Shown piece after piece: positions 41,965-50,372 of a stretch of 64,000 nucleotides of DNA. How positions within the stretch are numbered: the first letter of the stretch is position 1; each line of letters opens with the position of its first letter. The position numbers and the translations under genes were made by a program. This DNA comes from Actinoplanes aureus (GTDB lineage Bacteria; Actinomycetota; Actinomycetes; Mycobacteriales; Micromonosporaceae): the NCBI RefSeq assembly GCF_015704865.1, contig NZ_JADQTO010000009.1:124001-188000 (forward strand). The letters run 5' to 3'. The notes under the pieces were generated by a model. The model was not told where the DNA came from, did not search any database, and saw only the letters and a program-made list of their open reading frames with translations.

Positions 41965-43101
41965 CTATGCGGCGCCGAGGATGTTCTGGATGCCGGCGAC
42001 GGCGGCGCCGCGGGCCCAGTCGTTGAAGGTCAGCGGCGTGGTGATGATGTCCAGCTCGCAGCGCTGTGTCTCGTCCCGGCCCGGGCGTAGCCGGCCGGCG
42101 ATGGTGTCGTACATGGCCGTGGACTCGAACGTGGCGACGTTCTCGCCGGCGAGGACTACGCAGGTGGTCTGCAGCGCTCCGGCGAAGGTGGCGACGAGGT
42201 GTCCCAGGGCCCGGGAGGCGTCGTCCAGCAGCCGGGTGGCGTGGTCGTCGCCGGCGTCGCGGGCCCGCACCAGGTCGTCCAGGCCGGCCGAGGCGTGCCG
42301 TTCGAGGTCTTCCCGGTTCAGGTAGGCGGCGACGCATCCGCGGTGGCCGATCCCGCACTCGGGCCCGCGCGGGTCCACCGGAGCGTGCGCGAGCAGGTGG
42401 CCGTTGTCGATGAGTTCCTCGACCGCGACGCCCTCACGGACGACACCGAAGCCGAGGCCGGCACCGACGGTGATGACGCCGAAGGTGGAGTGGCCGCGCC
42501 CGGCGCCGAACCACAGCTGCTCGCGGGCCAGCGCGGTGACGTCGTTGGTTATGGTGACCGGCAGGCCGGTCCGCCGGCCGACCGGGCCGGCGAGGTCGAC
42601 GTCACGCCAGCCGAGGAAGGTGCCCTCGCTCACCACCGACCGGTCGGTGACGATGCCGCCGAGGGCGATGCCGATGCCGTCGAGGGTGGGTACGCGCCGG
42701 CCGAGCCGGGCGGCGAGCTGGGCGATGACCTTCACCGTGCCGGCGACCGGAACCACGCCGTCGTCCGGTTTGGGCAGTGCGGCCCGGGCCGCGGCGGTGA
42801 CGTTGCCGAACATGTCGCAGACCACGCCGTACGCGGTGTCGGCGGTGAGCTTGCAGCCGAGGACGTGCCGGGCGGTGGGCACCGCGGCCAGCACCTGGCG
42901 CGGGCGCCCCACGGCGGGTTCCTGCTCGAGGGCCTCGGAGGCCATGCCCTCCTGGATCAGCGCTCGGGCCGCGCGCGAGGTGGAGGCGTAGGACAGGTTG
43001 AGCCGGTCGCCGAGGTCACCGCGCGTGGCCGGCCCATGTACGAGCAAGTGCCGGGCCACCGCGAGTTCGCCCGCGGACAGCGGCCGAGTACTGATCACCA
43101 C
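41965..43101 (-). CDS. ROK family transcriptional repressor
   Basis: The 378-residue product has an N-terminal MarR-like winged helix (ELAVARHLLVHGPATRGDLGDRLNLSYASTSRAARAL) and a ROK sugar-kinase-like domain (GIGIALGGIVTD, TNDVTALAREQLWFGAGRG, GAGLGFGVV). The zinc motif C-x-GHxGC is seen as ECGIGHRGCVAAYLNRE. It senses a sugar, here probably galactose or an alpha-galactoside, and represses the divergent ABC/GH36 operon through the palindrome at 43148. Confidence 0.9.
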   Translation of the reverse strand: MVISTRPLSAGELAVARHLLVHGPATRGDLGDRLNLSYASTSRAARALIQEGMASEALEQEPAVGRPRQVLAAVPTARHVLGCKLTADTAYGVVCDMFGNVTAAARAALPKPDDGVVPVAGTVKVIAQLAARLGRRVPTLDGIGIALGGIVTDRSVVSEGTFLGWRDVDLAGPVGRRTGLPVTITNDVTALAREQLWFGAGRGHSTFGVITVGAGLGFGVVREGVAVEELIDNGHLLAHAPVDPRGPECGIGHRGCVAAYLNREDLERHASAGLDDLVRARDAGDDHATRLLDDASRALGHLVATFAGALQTTCVVLAGENVATFESTAMYDTIAGRLRPGRDETQRCELDIITTPLTFNDWARGAAVAGIQNILGAA

Positions 43102-43147
43102 GACACCAGCTTACGGGTGACGCTTGTCACACCTGCCATTGTGGATT

Positions 43148-43168
43148 ATTTTCAATCTGATTGAAAAT
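43148..43168. promoter_or_regulatory. ROK operator
   Basis: ATTTTCAAT-CTG-ATTGAAAAT, a perfect 9-3-9 palindrome in an AT-rich island of otherwise GC-rich DNA, 17 bp before the first permease start and 46 bp from the ROK start. Confidence 0.8.
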
Positions 43169-43185
43169 ATCCCCGGGAGAGCCTT

Positions 43186-44082
43186 ATGGCGACGACCACC
43201 GCACCGACCGGGCGCAGGCGTGACGACACCCGCCTGGCCCTGCTGTTCATCCTTCCCGCGCTGATCGGCTTCGTCGTCTTCATGGTGTGGCCGACGGTGC
43301 GGGGCATCTATCTGAGCTTCACGAAGTTCAACCTGCTGACTCCGCCGGAGTTCAACGGCTTGGACAACTACATCCGGATGGTTCAGGACCCGGTGTTCTG
43401 GAACTCGCTGCGGGTGACCGTCTACTACGTGATCGTCAACATCGCGCTGCAGACCATCCTGGCGCTGGTCATCGCGGTGATGATGCAGCGGCTCACCCGG
43501 CGGACCTGGCTGCGCGGTGCCGTGCTGACGCCGTACCTGGTGTCGAACGTGGTCGCCGCGATGGTGTTCCTGTGGATCCTCGACTACCAGCTCGGCATCG
43601 GTAACACGCTTATCGCCGCGATCGGGCTGGACCGGATCGCGTTCCTCTCCTCGGAGGCCTGGGTCATCCCGACGATCGCGCTGATCAACGTGTGGCGGCA
43701 CGTCGGCTACACCGCCCTGCTGATCTTCGCCGGGCTGCAGACCATCCCGGAGACGATGTACGAGGCCGGCCGCATGGACGGCGCCAGCGAACCACGGATG
43801 TTCCGCAGCATCACGGTGCCGCTGCTGCGGCCTGTCCTGGCCCTCGTCCTGATCATCACGGTGGTCGGCTCGTTCCAGGTGTTCGACACCGTGGCGGTCA
43901 CCACCCGCGGCGGCCCGGTCGACTCGTCCCGGGTGCTGCAGTACTACATCTACGACGTCGCGTTCGGCCGGTTCCAGTTCGGCTACGCCTCCGCGATGTC
44001 CGTGGCGCTGCTGCTCGTCCTCGTGGTCATCACCTTCATCCAGTACCGGGTCACCCGGGCCGAGACCTCCGACCTGAACTGA
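43186..44082 (+). CDS. Sugar ABC transporter permease (MalF/LacF type)
   Basis: The 298-residue product has six membrane helices and the EAA loop of binding-protein-dependent permeases (YEAGRMDGASEPRMFRSITVPLLRPVL). The first helix is LALLFILPALIGFVVFMVWP. It forms the heteromeric channel with the next gene product for alpha-galactosides such as melibiose or raffinose, judged from the GH36 gene in the same operon. No ATPase gene is present; a shared MsiK-like ATPase elsewhere is expected. Confidence 0.9.
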   Translation: MATTTAPTGRRRDDTRLALLFILPALIGFVVFMVWPTVRGIYLSFTKFNLLTPPEFNGLDNYIRMVQDPVFWNSLRVTVYYVIVNIALQTILALVIAVMMQRLTRRTWLRGAVLTPYLVSNVVAAMVFLWILDYQLGIGNTLIAAIGLDRIAFLSSEAWVIPTIALINVWRHVGYTALLIFAGLQTIPETMYEAGRMDGASEPRMFRSITVPLLRPVLALVLIITVVGSFQVFDTVAVTTRGGPVDSSRVLQYYIYDVAFGRFQFGYASAMSVALLLVLVVITFIQYRVTRAETSDLN

Positions 44083-44093
44083 GAGGAGCGGTC

Positions 44094-45047
44094 ATGGCAC
44101 TCGACACCGCACCCCCGGCCACCACGGTCGGGCCGGCGCCTCCCGCGCGTACCGTCGAACCTCCGGAACCGAGGCACTTCAGCTTCGGCCGCGCCCTCGC
44201 CTGGACCTTCATGGTCATCGTGATCGTGCTGAGTCTGTTCCCCTTCTACTGGATGCTGCGCACCGCCCTGTCCAGCAACAACGCGCTCTACGCCGGCAGC
44301 GACAGCCTGCTGCCGGTGCAACCGTCGTGGGGCGGTTTCCAGCGCGTCTTCGGCCTGCAGACCGGCCAGGAGGCGATCGACGCCGGCGGCGCCGGCCAGC
44401 CGATCAACTTCTGGCGCTACCTGTTCAACTCGGTGGTGGTGTCCACCCTGGTCACCGCCGGGCAGGTGTTCTTCTCCGCGATGGCCGCCTACGCCTTCGC
44501 CCGCCTGGAGTGGAAGCACCGCGAGAAGTGGTTCGCGTTCTTCCTGGCCGGACTGATGATCCCGGCCATCTTCACGCTGCTGCCGAACTTCGTACTGATC
44601 AAGCAGTTGGGCCTGGTCGACACGCTGCTCGGCATCGCGCTGCCCAGCATGCTGATGACGCCGTTCGCGGTGTTCTTCCTGCGCCAGTTCTTCCTCGGCA
44701 TCTCCAAGGAGGTCGAGGAAGCGGCGCTGATCGACGGGGCCTCGAAGGTACGGGTGTTCTTCCGCCTGATCCTGCCGATGTCCACCGCGCCGATCGCGAC
44801 GCTGGGGATCCTCACCTACATCTCCACCTGGAACGAGTACTTCTGGGCCCTGATGGTCAGCTACACCGACAAGTCCCGGGTGCTCACCGTCGCGCTCGGC
44901 GTCTTCAAGTCGCAGACCCCGCAGACCGGGCCGGACTGGGCCGGGCTCATGGCGGCGACCCTGGTCGCGGCCCTGCCGATGCTGCTGCTGTTCATGGTCT
45001 TCGCCAAGCGCATCGTCAATTCCATCGGCTTCAGCGGCATCAAGTGA
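44094..45047 (+). CDS. Sugar ABC transporter permease (MalG/LacG type)
   Basis: A 317-residue second permease. Six helices, EAA motif EEAALIDGASKVRVFFRLILPMSTAPI and the MalG-type ending. A proline-rich N-terminal cytoplasmic tail (residues 1-35) is longer than usual. A GAGAGGAG lies before its ATG. An unusual feature is the insertion rich in Q, A and G (GLQTGQEAIDAGGAGQPINF) between helix 1 and 2. It starts 11 bp after the first permease. Confidence 0.9.
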   Translation: MALDTAPPATTVGPAPPARTVEPPEPRHFSFGRALAWTFMVIVIVLSLFPFYWMLRTALSSNNALYAGSDSLLPVQPSWGGFQRVFGLQTGQEAIDAGGAGQPINFWRYLFNSVVVSTLVTAGQVFFSAMAAYAFARLEWKHREKWFAFFLAGLMIPAIFTLLPNFVLIKQLGLVDTLLGIALPSMLMTPFAVFFLRQFFLGISKEVEEAALIDGASKVRVFFRLILPMSTAPIATLGILTYISTWNEYFWALMVSYTDKSRVLTVALGVFKSQTPQTGPDWAGLMAATLVAALPMLLLFMVFAKRIVNSIGFSGIK

Positions 45048-45057
45048 GGGGGACGCC

Positions 45058-46428
45058 GTGATCAAGCGAATCCGGACCGGGGCGGCCGCGCTGGCCCTCG
45101 GCCTGCTCACCGCCGCGTGCGGCAACACCGGCACCGGCACCATCGGTGTCATCGACTACTGGCTGTGGGACTCGGCCCAGCAACCCGGCTACCAGCAGTG
45201 CGCGGACGCCTTCCAGCAGCAGAACCCCGGCCTGAGCGTGCGGATCACCCAGAACGGCTGGGACACCTACTGGTCCAAGATCACCGCCGGCTTCATCGCC
45301 GACACCGCACCGGACGTGTTCACCGACCACCTGGCGAAGTTTGCCCAGTACGTCGACCTCGAGGTGCTGCGGCCACTCGACGACCTCGGACCGACCAGCG
45401 ACATCCAGGACAGCGACTACCAGGAGGGCCTGGCCGCGCTGTGGAAGGGCCAGGACGGCAAGCGGTACGGCGTACCGAAGGATTGGGACACCGTCGCGAT
45501 CTTCTATGACCGCGCCGCCATCAAGGATGCCGGGGTCAGCGAAGCTGACCTGCGGAACCTGACCTGGAATCCGGCCGACGGCGGCAGCTTCGAGAAGCTG
45601 GTCGCGCATCTGACGATCGACACCAACGGGGTACGCGGTGACGAGCCCGGCTTCGACAAGGAGAACGTCCGGGTCCACGGCTTCGCGTCGGAGGGCGGCG
45701 GAGGTGGCGGCTGGGGGCAGACCCAGTGGTCGGCGTTCACCGGCAGCACCGGCTGGCAGGTCACCGACAAGAACCCGTGGGGCACCCGGTTCAACCTCGA
45801 CCAGCCGGCCTTCCAGGACACCCTGAGCTGGTACTTCGGGCTGGCCGAGAAGGGCTACATGCCAAGCTACGCCGAGATCGGCGGCAGCAACCCGATCGGT
45901 ACGGACAAGCAGATCCAGTCCGGCATCGCCGCCATGGGCATCAGCGGATCCTGGATGATTTCCACGTTCGCCAAGCTCACCGACGAGACCGGCGCGAAGC
46001 TCGAGGTCGGCATCGCCCCGACCCCGATCGGGCCGAGCGGCAAGCGCGCGTCGATGTTCAACGGGCTCGCCGACTCCATCACCACGCTGTCCAAGCAGCC
46101 GGAGAACGCGGCGAAGTGGGTGAAGTTCATGTCCGGGGCCGAGTGCCAGAACATGATCGCCGACTCCGGTGTGGTGTTCCCGGCCCGGCCGGCGGCCACC
46201 GAGCGGGCCATCGCCTACAACAAGCAGGAGCGCGACCTCGACGTCACCCCCTTCACCGATCAGGTCAAGGAGAAGACGACGTTCCTGTTCCCGGTGACCA
46301 CCAACGCCGCCGACATCACCGCCCTGCTGGTGCCCCGGCTCGACGCCGTCTACCTCGGCGAGGAGTCGGTCAGCTCGCTCACCGGCCTCAACGACAACCT
46401 CAACGCCCTGTTCGAGGTGGCGCAGTGA
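45058..46428 (+). CDS. Sugar ABC transporter substrate-binding lipoprotein
   Basis: The 456-residue product begins with a lipoprotein signal (IKRIRTGAAALALGLLTAAC; lipobox L-T-A-A-C) and is an extracellular solute-binding protein family 1 member: IGVIDYWLWDSAQQPGYQQCADAFQQQ, TAPDVFTDHLAKFAQYV, YGVPKDWDTVAIFYDR. It captures the sugar outside the membrane. Here it follows the two permeases rather than preceding them, an atypical order. Start GTG at 45058 after GGGGGACG; the stop overlaps the GH36 start (GTGA). Confidence 0.9.
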   Translation: MIKRIRTGAAALALGLLTAACGNTGTGTIGVIDYWLWDSAQQPGYQQCADAFQQQNPGLSVRITQNGWDTYWSKITAGFIADTAPDVFTDHLAKFAQYVDLEVLRPLDDLGPTSDIQDSDYQEGLAALWKGQDGKRYGVPKDWDTVAIFYDRAAIKDAGVSEADLRNLTWNPADGGSFEKLVAHLTIDTNGVRGDEPGFDKENVRVHGFASEGGGGGGWGQTQWSAFTGSTGWQVTDKNPWGTRFNLDQPAFQDTLSWYFGLAEKGYMPSYAEIGGSNPIGTDKQIQSGIAAMGISGSWMISTFAKLTDETGAKLEVGIAPTPIGPSGKRASMFNGLADSITTLSKQPENAAKWVKFMSGAECQNMIADSGVVFPARPAATERAIAYNKQERDLDVTPFTDQVKEKTTFLFPVTTNAADITALLVPRLDAVYLGEESVSSLTGLNDNLNALFEVAQ

Positions 46429-48548
46429 CCGGTGAATTGCTGCACTGGCGCGGCGAGGGGGTGAGCCTGGCGCTGGACTGCACCGGTCCGCTGCTGCCGC
46501 GGGTGCTGCACTGGGGTGCCGACCTCGGCGAGGTCACCACCGCGGAGCTCGCCGCGCTGGCGCTGGCCGCGACGCCGCAACCGGTCTCCAACGCCATCGA
46601 CACGCCGGTGCCGATCAGCGTGCTGCCGGAACAGTCGGTGGGCTGGGTCGGCACGCCGGGGCTGACCGGGCACCGGGACGGCGCCGCGTTCTCCACCGCG
46701 TTCACCGTCGAGCAGATCGAGCGGCACGGCCGGCGGCTCACGGTACGGGCCGACGACGAGGCGGCCGGCCTGTCGGTGGTGCTGGAACTGGAGATGACCG
46801 AGTCCGGGCTGGTGCGGCAGCGGGTCACGGTGACCAACGAGGGGGCGTCGGTGTTCCTGCTCGACGGTGTGCTGCCCACCCTGCCGGTTCCGACGTACGC
46901 CACGGAGATTCTCGACTTCACCGGACGGCACCTGCGCGAACGGATCCCGCAACGGCAGCCGTTCACGGTCGGCACCCGGCTGCGGGAGAACCGGCGCGGG
47001 CGGACCGGCGCGGACGCCTCGATCGTCCTGGCCGCCGGCACGACCGGGTTCGGCTTCGACTGCGGCGAGGTGTGGGGCGTCCATGTGGCCTGGAGCGGCA
47101 ATCACCGTACGCTCGCCGAACGTACCTCCACCGGGGTGTCGCTCCTCGGCGGCGGCGAGTTGCTGCTGGCCGGCGAGGTCCGGCTGGCGCCCGCCGAGTC
47201 CTACCGGAGCCCGTGGCTGTACGGCTCGTACGGCGACGGCCTCGACGAGCTCTCCCACCGGTTCCACCGACACCTGCGCTCCCGGCCGCAGCATCCCCGC
47301 TCACCGCGCCCGGTCATCCTCAACACCTGGGAGGCGGTGTACTTCAACCACGACCTGACGAAGCTGACCGGGCTCGCCGACATCGCGGCGCGGGTCGGCG
47401 TCGAGCGGTTCGTGCTCGACGACGGATGGTTCCGGCACCGCCGGCACGAACGGGCCGGGCTCGGTGACTGGTACGTCGACGAGACGGTCTGGCCCAAAGG
47501 CCTGCACCCGCTCGTCGACCACGTCCGCGGGCTCGGGATGCAGTTCGGGCTCTGGGTCGAACCGGAGATGGTCAACCCGGACTCCGACCTGGCCCGGGCC
47601 CACCCCGAGTGGATCATGCAGACCGGCGCGCGGCTGCCACCGGAGGCCCGCTACCAGCAGGTCCTCGACCTGGGCCACGCCGGCGCGTACGCCTACCTGC
47701 TGGAACGCCTGGACGCGCTGCTGTCCGAGTACGACATCGGCTACCTGAAGTGGGACCACAACCGTGACCTCATCGACGCCGGGCACTCCCCCGGCGGCGC
47801 GGCCGGCGTCCACGTGCAGACCCTCCAGGTGTACCGGCTGCTGGACGAGCTCCGTACCCGGCATCCGCACGTGGAGATCGAGTCCTGCTCCTCCGGCGGC
47901 TCCCGCGTCGATCTCGGCATCCTCGAGCGCACCGACCGGATCTGGACCAGCGACTGCAACGACGCCCTGGAGCGGCAGGCGATCCAGCGATGGACCGGCC
48001 TTCTGGTGCCACCGGAGATGATCGGCGCCCACGTCGGGCCGACCGTCTCGCACACCACCGGCCGGGTGCACACCATCGACTTCCGCGCCGGGACCGCACT
48101 GTTCGGCCACTTCGGCATCGAGTGGGACCTCACCCGGGCCGGCGAGGCCGAACGGGATCGCCTCGCCGCCTGGGTGCGGCTCTACAAACAGCTGCGCGGC
48201 CTGCTGCACAACGGCACCGTCGTCCGCTCCGACCACCCGGACCCATCGCTGTGGGTGCACGGGATCGTCGCCGCCGACCTCTCCCAGGCCGTGTACGCGA
48301 TAGCGAGCACCGCCACCGCCGTGTGGTCGCCGCCCGGTCAGGTCCGCCTGCCCGGACTGAGCCCGGACGCCACCTACCGCCTGGCCCCGCTGCCCCCGGG
48401 CGACGAGTTGCACGCGCCGACGAAGCACGCCCTGCCGTGGTGGGACGCCGGCGTCGAACTCAGCGGCCGGACGCTCGCCGTCGCGGGAGTGCAGGCTCCC
48501 GTGCTGTTCCCGGAGCGCCTGGTCCTGCTGCACGCCACCCGGCGGTGA
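46425..48548 (+). CDS. Alpha-galactosidase, glycoside hydrolase family 36
   Basis: The 707-residue product is a GH36 enzyme: N-terminal supersandwich domain, then the TIM barrel with RFVLDDGWFRHRR, GLWVEPEMVNPDSDL and the nucleophile D444 (in GYLKWDHNRD). The acid/base is D510 (in TDRIWTSDCNDALERQ), and CSSGGSRVDLG is conserved. It releases galactose from raffinose-type sugars; no signal peptide, so it works on imported sugar. It is the last gene of the operon, starting by GTGA overlap, and a strong hairpin follows. Confidence 0.92.
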   Translation: MTGELLHWRGEGVSLALDCTGPLLPRVLHWGADLGEVTTAELAALALAATPQPVSNAIDTPVPISVLPEQSVGWVGTPGLTGHRDGAAFSTAFTVEQIERHGRRLTVRADDEAAGLSVVLELEMTESGLVRQRVTVTNEGASVFLLDGVLPTLPVPTYATEILDFTGRHLRERIPQRQPFTVGTRLRENRRGRTGADASIVLAAGTTGFGFDCGEVWGVHVAWSGNHRTLAERTSTGVSLLGGGELLLAGEVRLAPAESYRSPWLYGSYGDGLDELSHRFHRHLRSRPQHPRSPRPVILNTWEAVYFNHDLTKLTGLADIAARVGVERFVLDDGWFRHRRHERAGLGDWYVDETVWPKGLHPLVDHVRGLGMQFGLWVEPEMVNPDSDLARAHPEWIMQTGARLPPEARYQQVLDLGHAGAYAYLLERLDALLSEYDIGYLKWDHNRDLIDAGHSPGGAAGVHVQTLQVYRLLDELRTRHPHVEIESCSSGGSRVDLGILERTDRIWTSDCNDALERQAIQRWTGLLVPPEMIGAHVGPTVSHTTGRVHTIDFRAGTALFGHFGIEWDLTRAGEAERDRLAAWVRLYKQLRGLLHNGTVVRSDHPDPSLWVHGIVAADLSQAVYAIASTATAVWSPPGQVRLPGLSPDATYRLAPLPPGDELHAPTKHALPWWDAGVELSGRTLAVAGVQAPVLFPERLVLLHATRR

Positions 48549-48606
48549 GCGCGCCACCGGAACTCGCACCGATCAGCTGCATCCACTGCGGGCGATGCGA
48601 GCGAAG

Positions 48607-48640
48607 TACGGGGTGGTGGCACCGGAGCCACCACCCCGTA
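48607..48640 (+). terminator. Hairpin terminator after GH36
   Basis: TACGGGGTGGTGGC-ACCGGA-GCCACCACCCCGTA, a perfect 14-bp stem with a 6-nt loop, between the operon end and the fasciclin gene; it lies 20 bp upstream of the latter's start. Confidence 0.8.
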
Positions 48641-48660
48641 CCCGGAAAGGACGCACTTCG

Positions 48661-49296
48661 ATGAGGCTCAACCGTTTCGCCGCCGTGGCGACCGCCGCCG
48701 TCGTCGCCTCCACCCTCGCGGCCGCGCCGGCCGCTGCACACGGCAAGCCGCTCAAGACCAGGTCGCTCGCCGCGGTGCTGACCGCGGACAAGAGTGGCTT
48801 CGACCGCAACGGCCACGACTTCGACATCCTGACCGCCGCGGTCGGTGCCGTGCTGAAGGCCAAGCCGTCCAGCCCGGTCGGCGTGCTGGCCGACGGGAAG
48901 ACGCGGGTCACCGCCTTCATCCCGAACGACCTGGCCTTCCGCCGGCTGGTCGCCGACATCAAGCACACCAAGCGGCTGCCGGGCGAGAAGAAGGCGTTCA
49001 CCGCGGTGGCCGGGCTGGGCATCGACACCGTCGAGTCGGTCCTGCTGTACCACGTCGTACCGGGCGCCACGATCAACCGGAAGGCGGCGCTCAAGGCCGA
49101 CGGCGCGCGCCTGAAGACGGCCGCCGGCTCGACCGTCAAGGTCAACGTGTACGGGCGTCACTGGAAGCGGGTCGCGCTGATCGACGCGGACCGCAGTGAC
49201 CGCAACCCGCGAGTGATCAGGTTCGACATCAACAAGGGCAACCGGCAGATCGCGCACGGCATCGACCGGGTGCTGCGCCCGATCAATCTGCCCTGA
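48661..49296 (+). CDS. Secreted fasciclin-domain protein
   Basis: A 211-residue protein with a signal peptide (RFAAVATAAVVASTLAAAPAAA-HG) and a FAS1 domain: FDILTAAVGAVLKA, TRVTAFIPNDLAFRRLV (H1 motif TxFxPxDxAF), VESVLLYHVVPGATINR (YH motif) and RFDINKGNRQIAHGIDRVL at the end. FAS1 proteins act in surface adhesion. No membrane anchor is visible, so it is released or wall-associated. ATG at 48661 after GGAAAGGA. Confidence 0.88.
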   Translation: MRLNRFAAVATAAVVASTLAAAPAAAHGKPLKTRSLAAVLTADKSGFDRNGHDFDILTAAVGAVLKAKPSSPVGVLADGKTRVTAFIPNDLAFRRLVADIKHTKRLPGEKKAFTAVAGLGIDTVESVLLYHVVPGATINRKAALKADGARLKTAAGSTVKVNVYGRHWKRVALIDADRSDRNPRVIRFDINKGNRQIAHGIDRVLRPINLP

Positions 49297-49302
49297 CCCG
49301 CG

Positions 49303-49321
49303 GCCCGGCAGCCGGCCGGGC
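49303..49321 (+). terminator. Short GC-rich hairpin after fasciclin gene
   Basis: GCCCGGC-AGCCG-GCCGGGC, 7-bp stem; moderate terminator candidate. Confidence 0.5.
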
Positions 49322-49357
49322 GCGTAGTCTCGCCTGCGGCGAAGGGAGTCCGCGGGG

Positions 49358-50251
49358 ATGCGTATCGAGCAGCTGGAGTATCTGACGGCTGTGATACGCC
49401 ACGGGTCCCTTCGCCGCGCCGGTGAGCACCTGCACCTCTCCCAGTCCGCGCTGAGCGAGGCCATCAGCGGCCTCGAGCGCGAGCTCGGCGTACCCCTGCT
49501 GGAGCGGCACCGATCCGGCGCGCGCGTCAGCCGGGAAGGCCGGGATCTGCTGCCGCTGATGGCCGAGATCCTGGCCGGGGTCGCGCAGCTGAAGGCCGCG
49601 GCCCAGGACCATGCCCGGACGAACCGGGCCATCCGCGTCGGCACGGTCAACGCCGGCACGTCGGCGCTGCTGGTGCCGGCGGTACGCGAATTCAGCGCCG
49701 GCCACCCCAGCACCACCGTCGACGTGGCCACCATGCTCCAGGCCGACATCCAGGAGAGCCTGCTCGAAGGGCGCCTGGACGTCGGCCTGGTGAACGCGTT
49801 TCCCGGTGACGACATCCCGGCGACGCTGAGCCAGACGGTGTTGCTGCACGGCGTCCCGGCGGTGTGCTGCCGCACGGACGACCCGCTTACCGCTCTGGAC
49901 CGGGTACGCGTGGACGACCTGCGGGCCCGCCCGTTCGTGGCGATGCGCCCCGGCTATCTGATGCACCGGCTCGCCCAGCGGCTGTTCGGGGAGTCCCCGC
50001 CGCCGGAGACGTTCTCGACCGACGGCGCCGAGATGGGCAAGGTGCTGGTCGCCATGGGTATGGGCCCGACCATCCTGCCGGACTACAGCATCGTGGGCGA
50101 TCCGCTCGAGCAGGCCGGTGTCATCACCGCGCGCCCGCTCGCCGAGGAGGTGCCGCCGGTCATGATGCTGCTGCTGCGGCGCCGGTTCGATCGGGTGCCG
50201 CCGGCGGTCGCCGGCTTCGAGGAGACGATCATCCGGCTCGCCGCCTCCTGA
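49358..50251 (+). CDS. LysR family transcriptional regulator
   Basis: A 297-residue LysR protein: N-terminal HTH (LEYLTAVIRHGSLRRAGEHLHLSQSALSEAISGLERELGVPLLER) and substrate-binding domain starting near residue 90 (AIRVGTVNAGTSALLVPAVREF). It lies 121 bp upstream of, and co-oriented with, the sulfonate operon. A CysB/Cbl-like role in activating it under sulfate starvation is plausible, though LysR genes are more often divergent from their targets. Confidence 0.88.
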   Translation: MRIEQLEYLTAVIRHGSLRRAGEHLHLSQSALSEAISGLERELGVPLLERHRSGARVSREGRDLLPLMAEILAGVAQLKAAAQDHARTNRAIRVGTVNAGTSALLVPAVREFSAGHPSTTVDVATMLQADIQESLLEGRLDVGLVNAFPGDDIPATLSQTVLLHGVPAVCCRTDDPLTALDRVRVDDLRARPFVAMRPGYLMHRLAQRLFGESPPPETFSTDGAEMGKVLVAMGMGPTILPDYSIVGDPLEQAGVITARPLAEEVPPVMMLLLRRRFDRVPPAVAGFEETIIRLAAS

Positions 50252-50333
50252 CCTGTGTGAACGGATCCACCGATCGGGTGTTCGGCACGTCCGTGCGCCC
50301 CGCACTTGCCTAACCCACAAAATCTAGTGAGTC

Positions 50334-50339
50334 TATAGG
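50334..50339 (+). promoter_or_regulatory. Possible -10 box for sulfonate operon
   Basis: TATAGG 33 bp before the ssuD start, next to the imperfect dyad CTAG-TGAGTC-TATAG (50324-50338), in an AT-richer patch. No good -35 at standard spacing, as expected for an activated promoter. Confidence 0.35.
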
Positions 50340-50372
50340 CATTGCATCGAATGCTCGATCGGAAGGACACCC

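Noticed and set aside
41885..42358. N-terminal extension of the radical SAM protein
   Set aside because: It would overlap the ROK gene on the same strand, and the residues are low-complexity; ATG at 41884 is adequate.
45726..46424. N-terminal extension of the GH36 frame into the binding-protein gene
   Set aside because: The GH36 start is GTG at 46425 with the usual GTGA overlap; upstream translation is non-protein-like.
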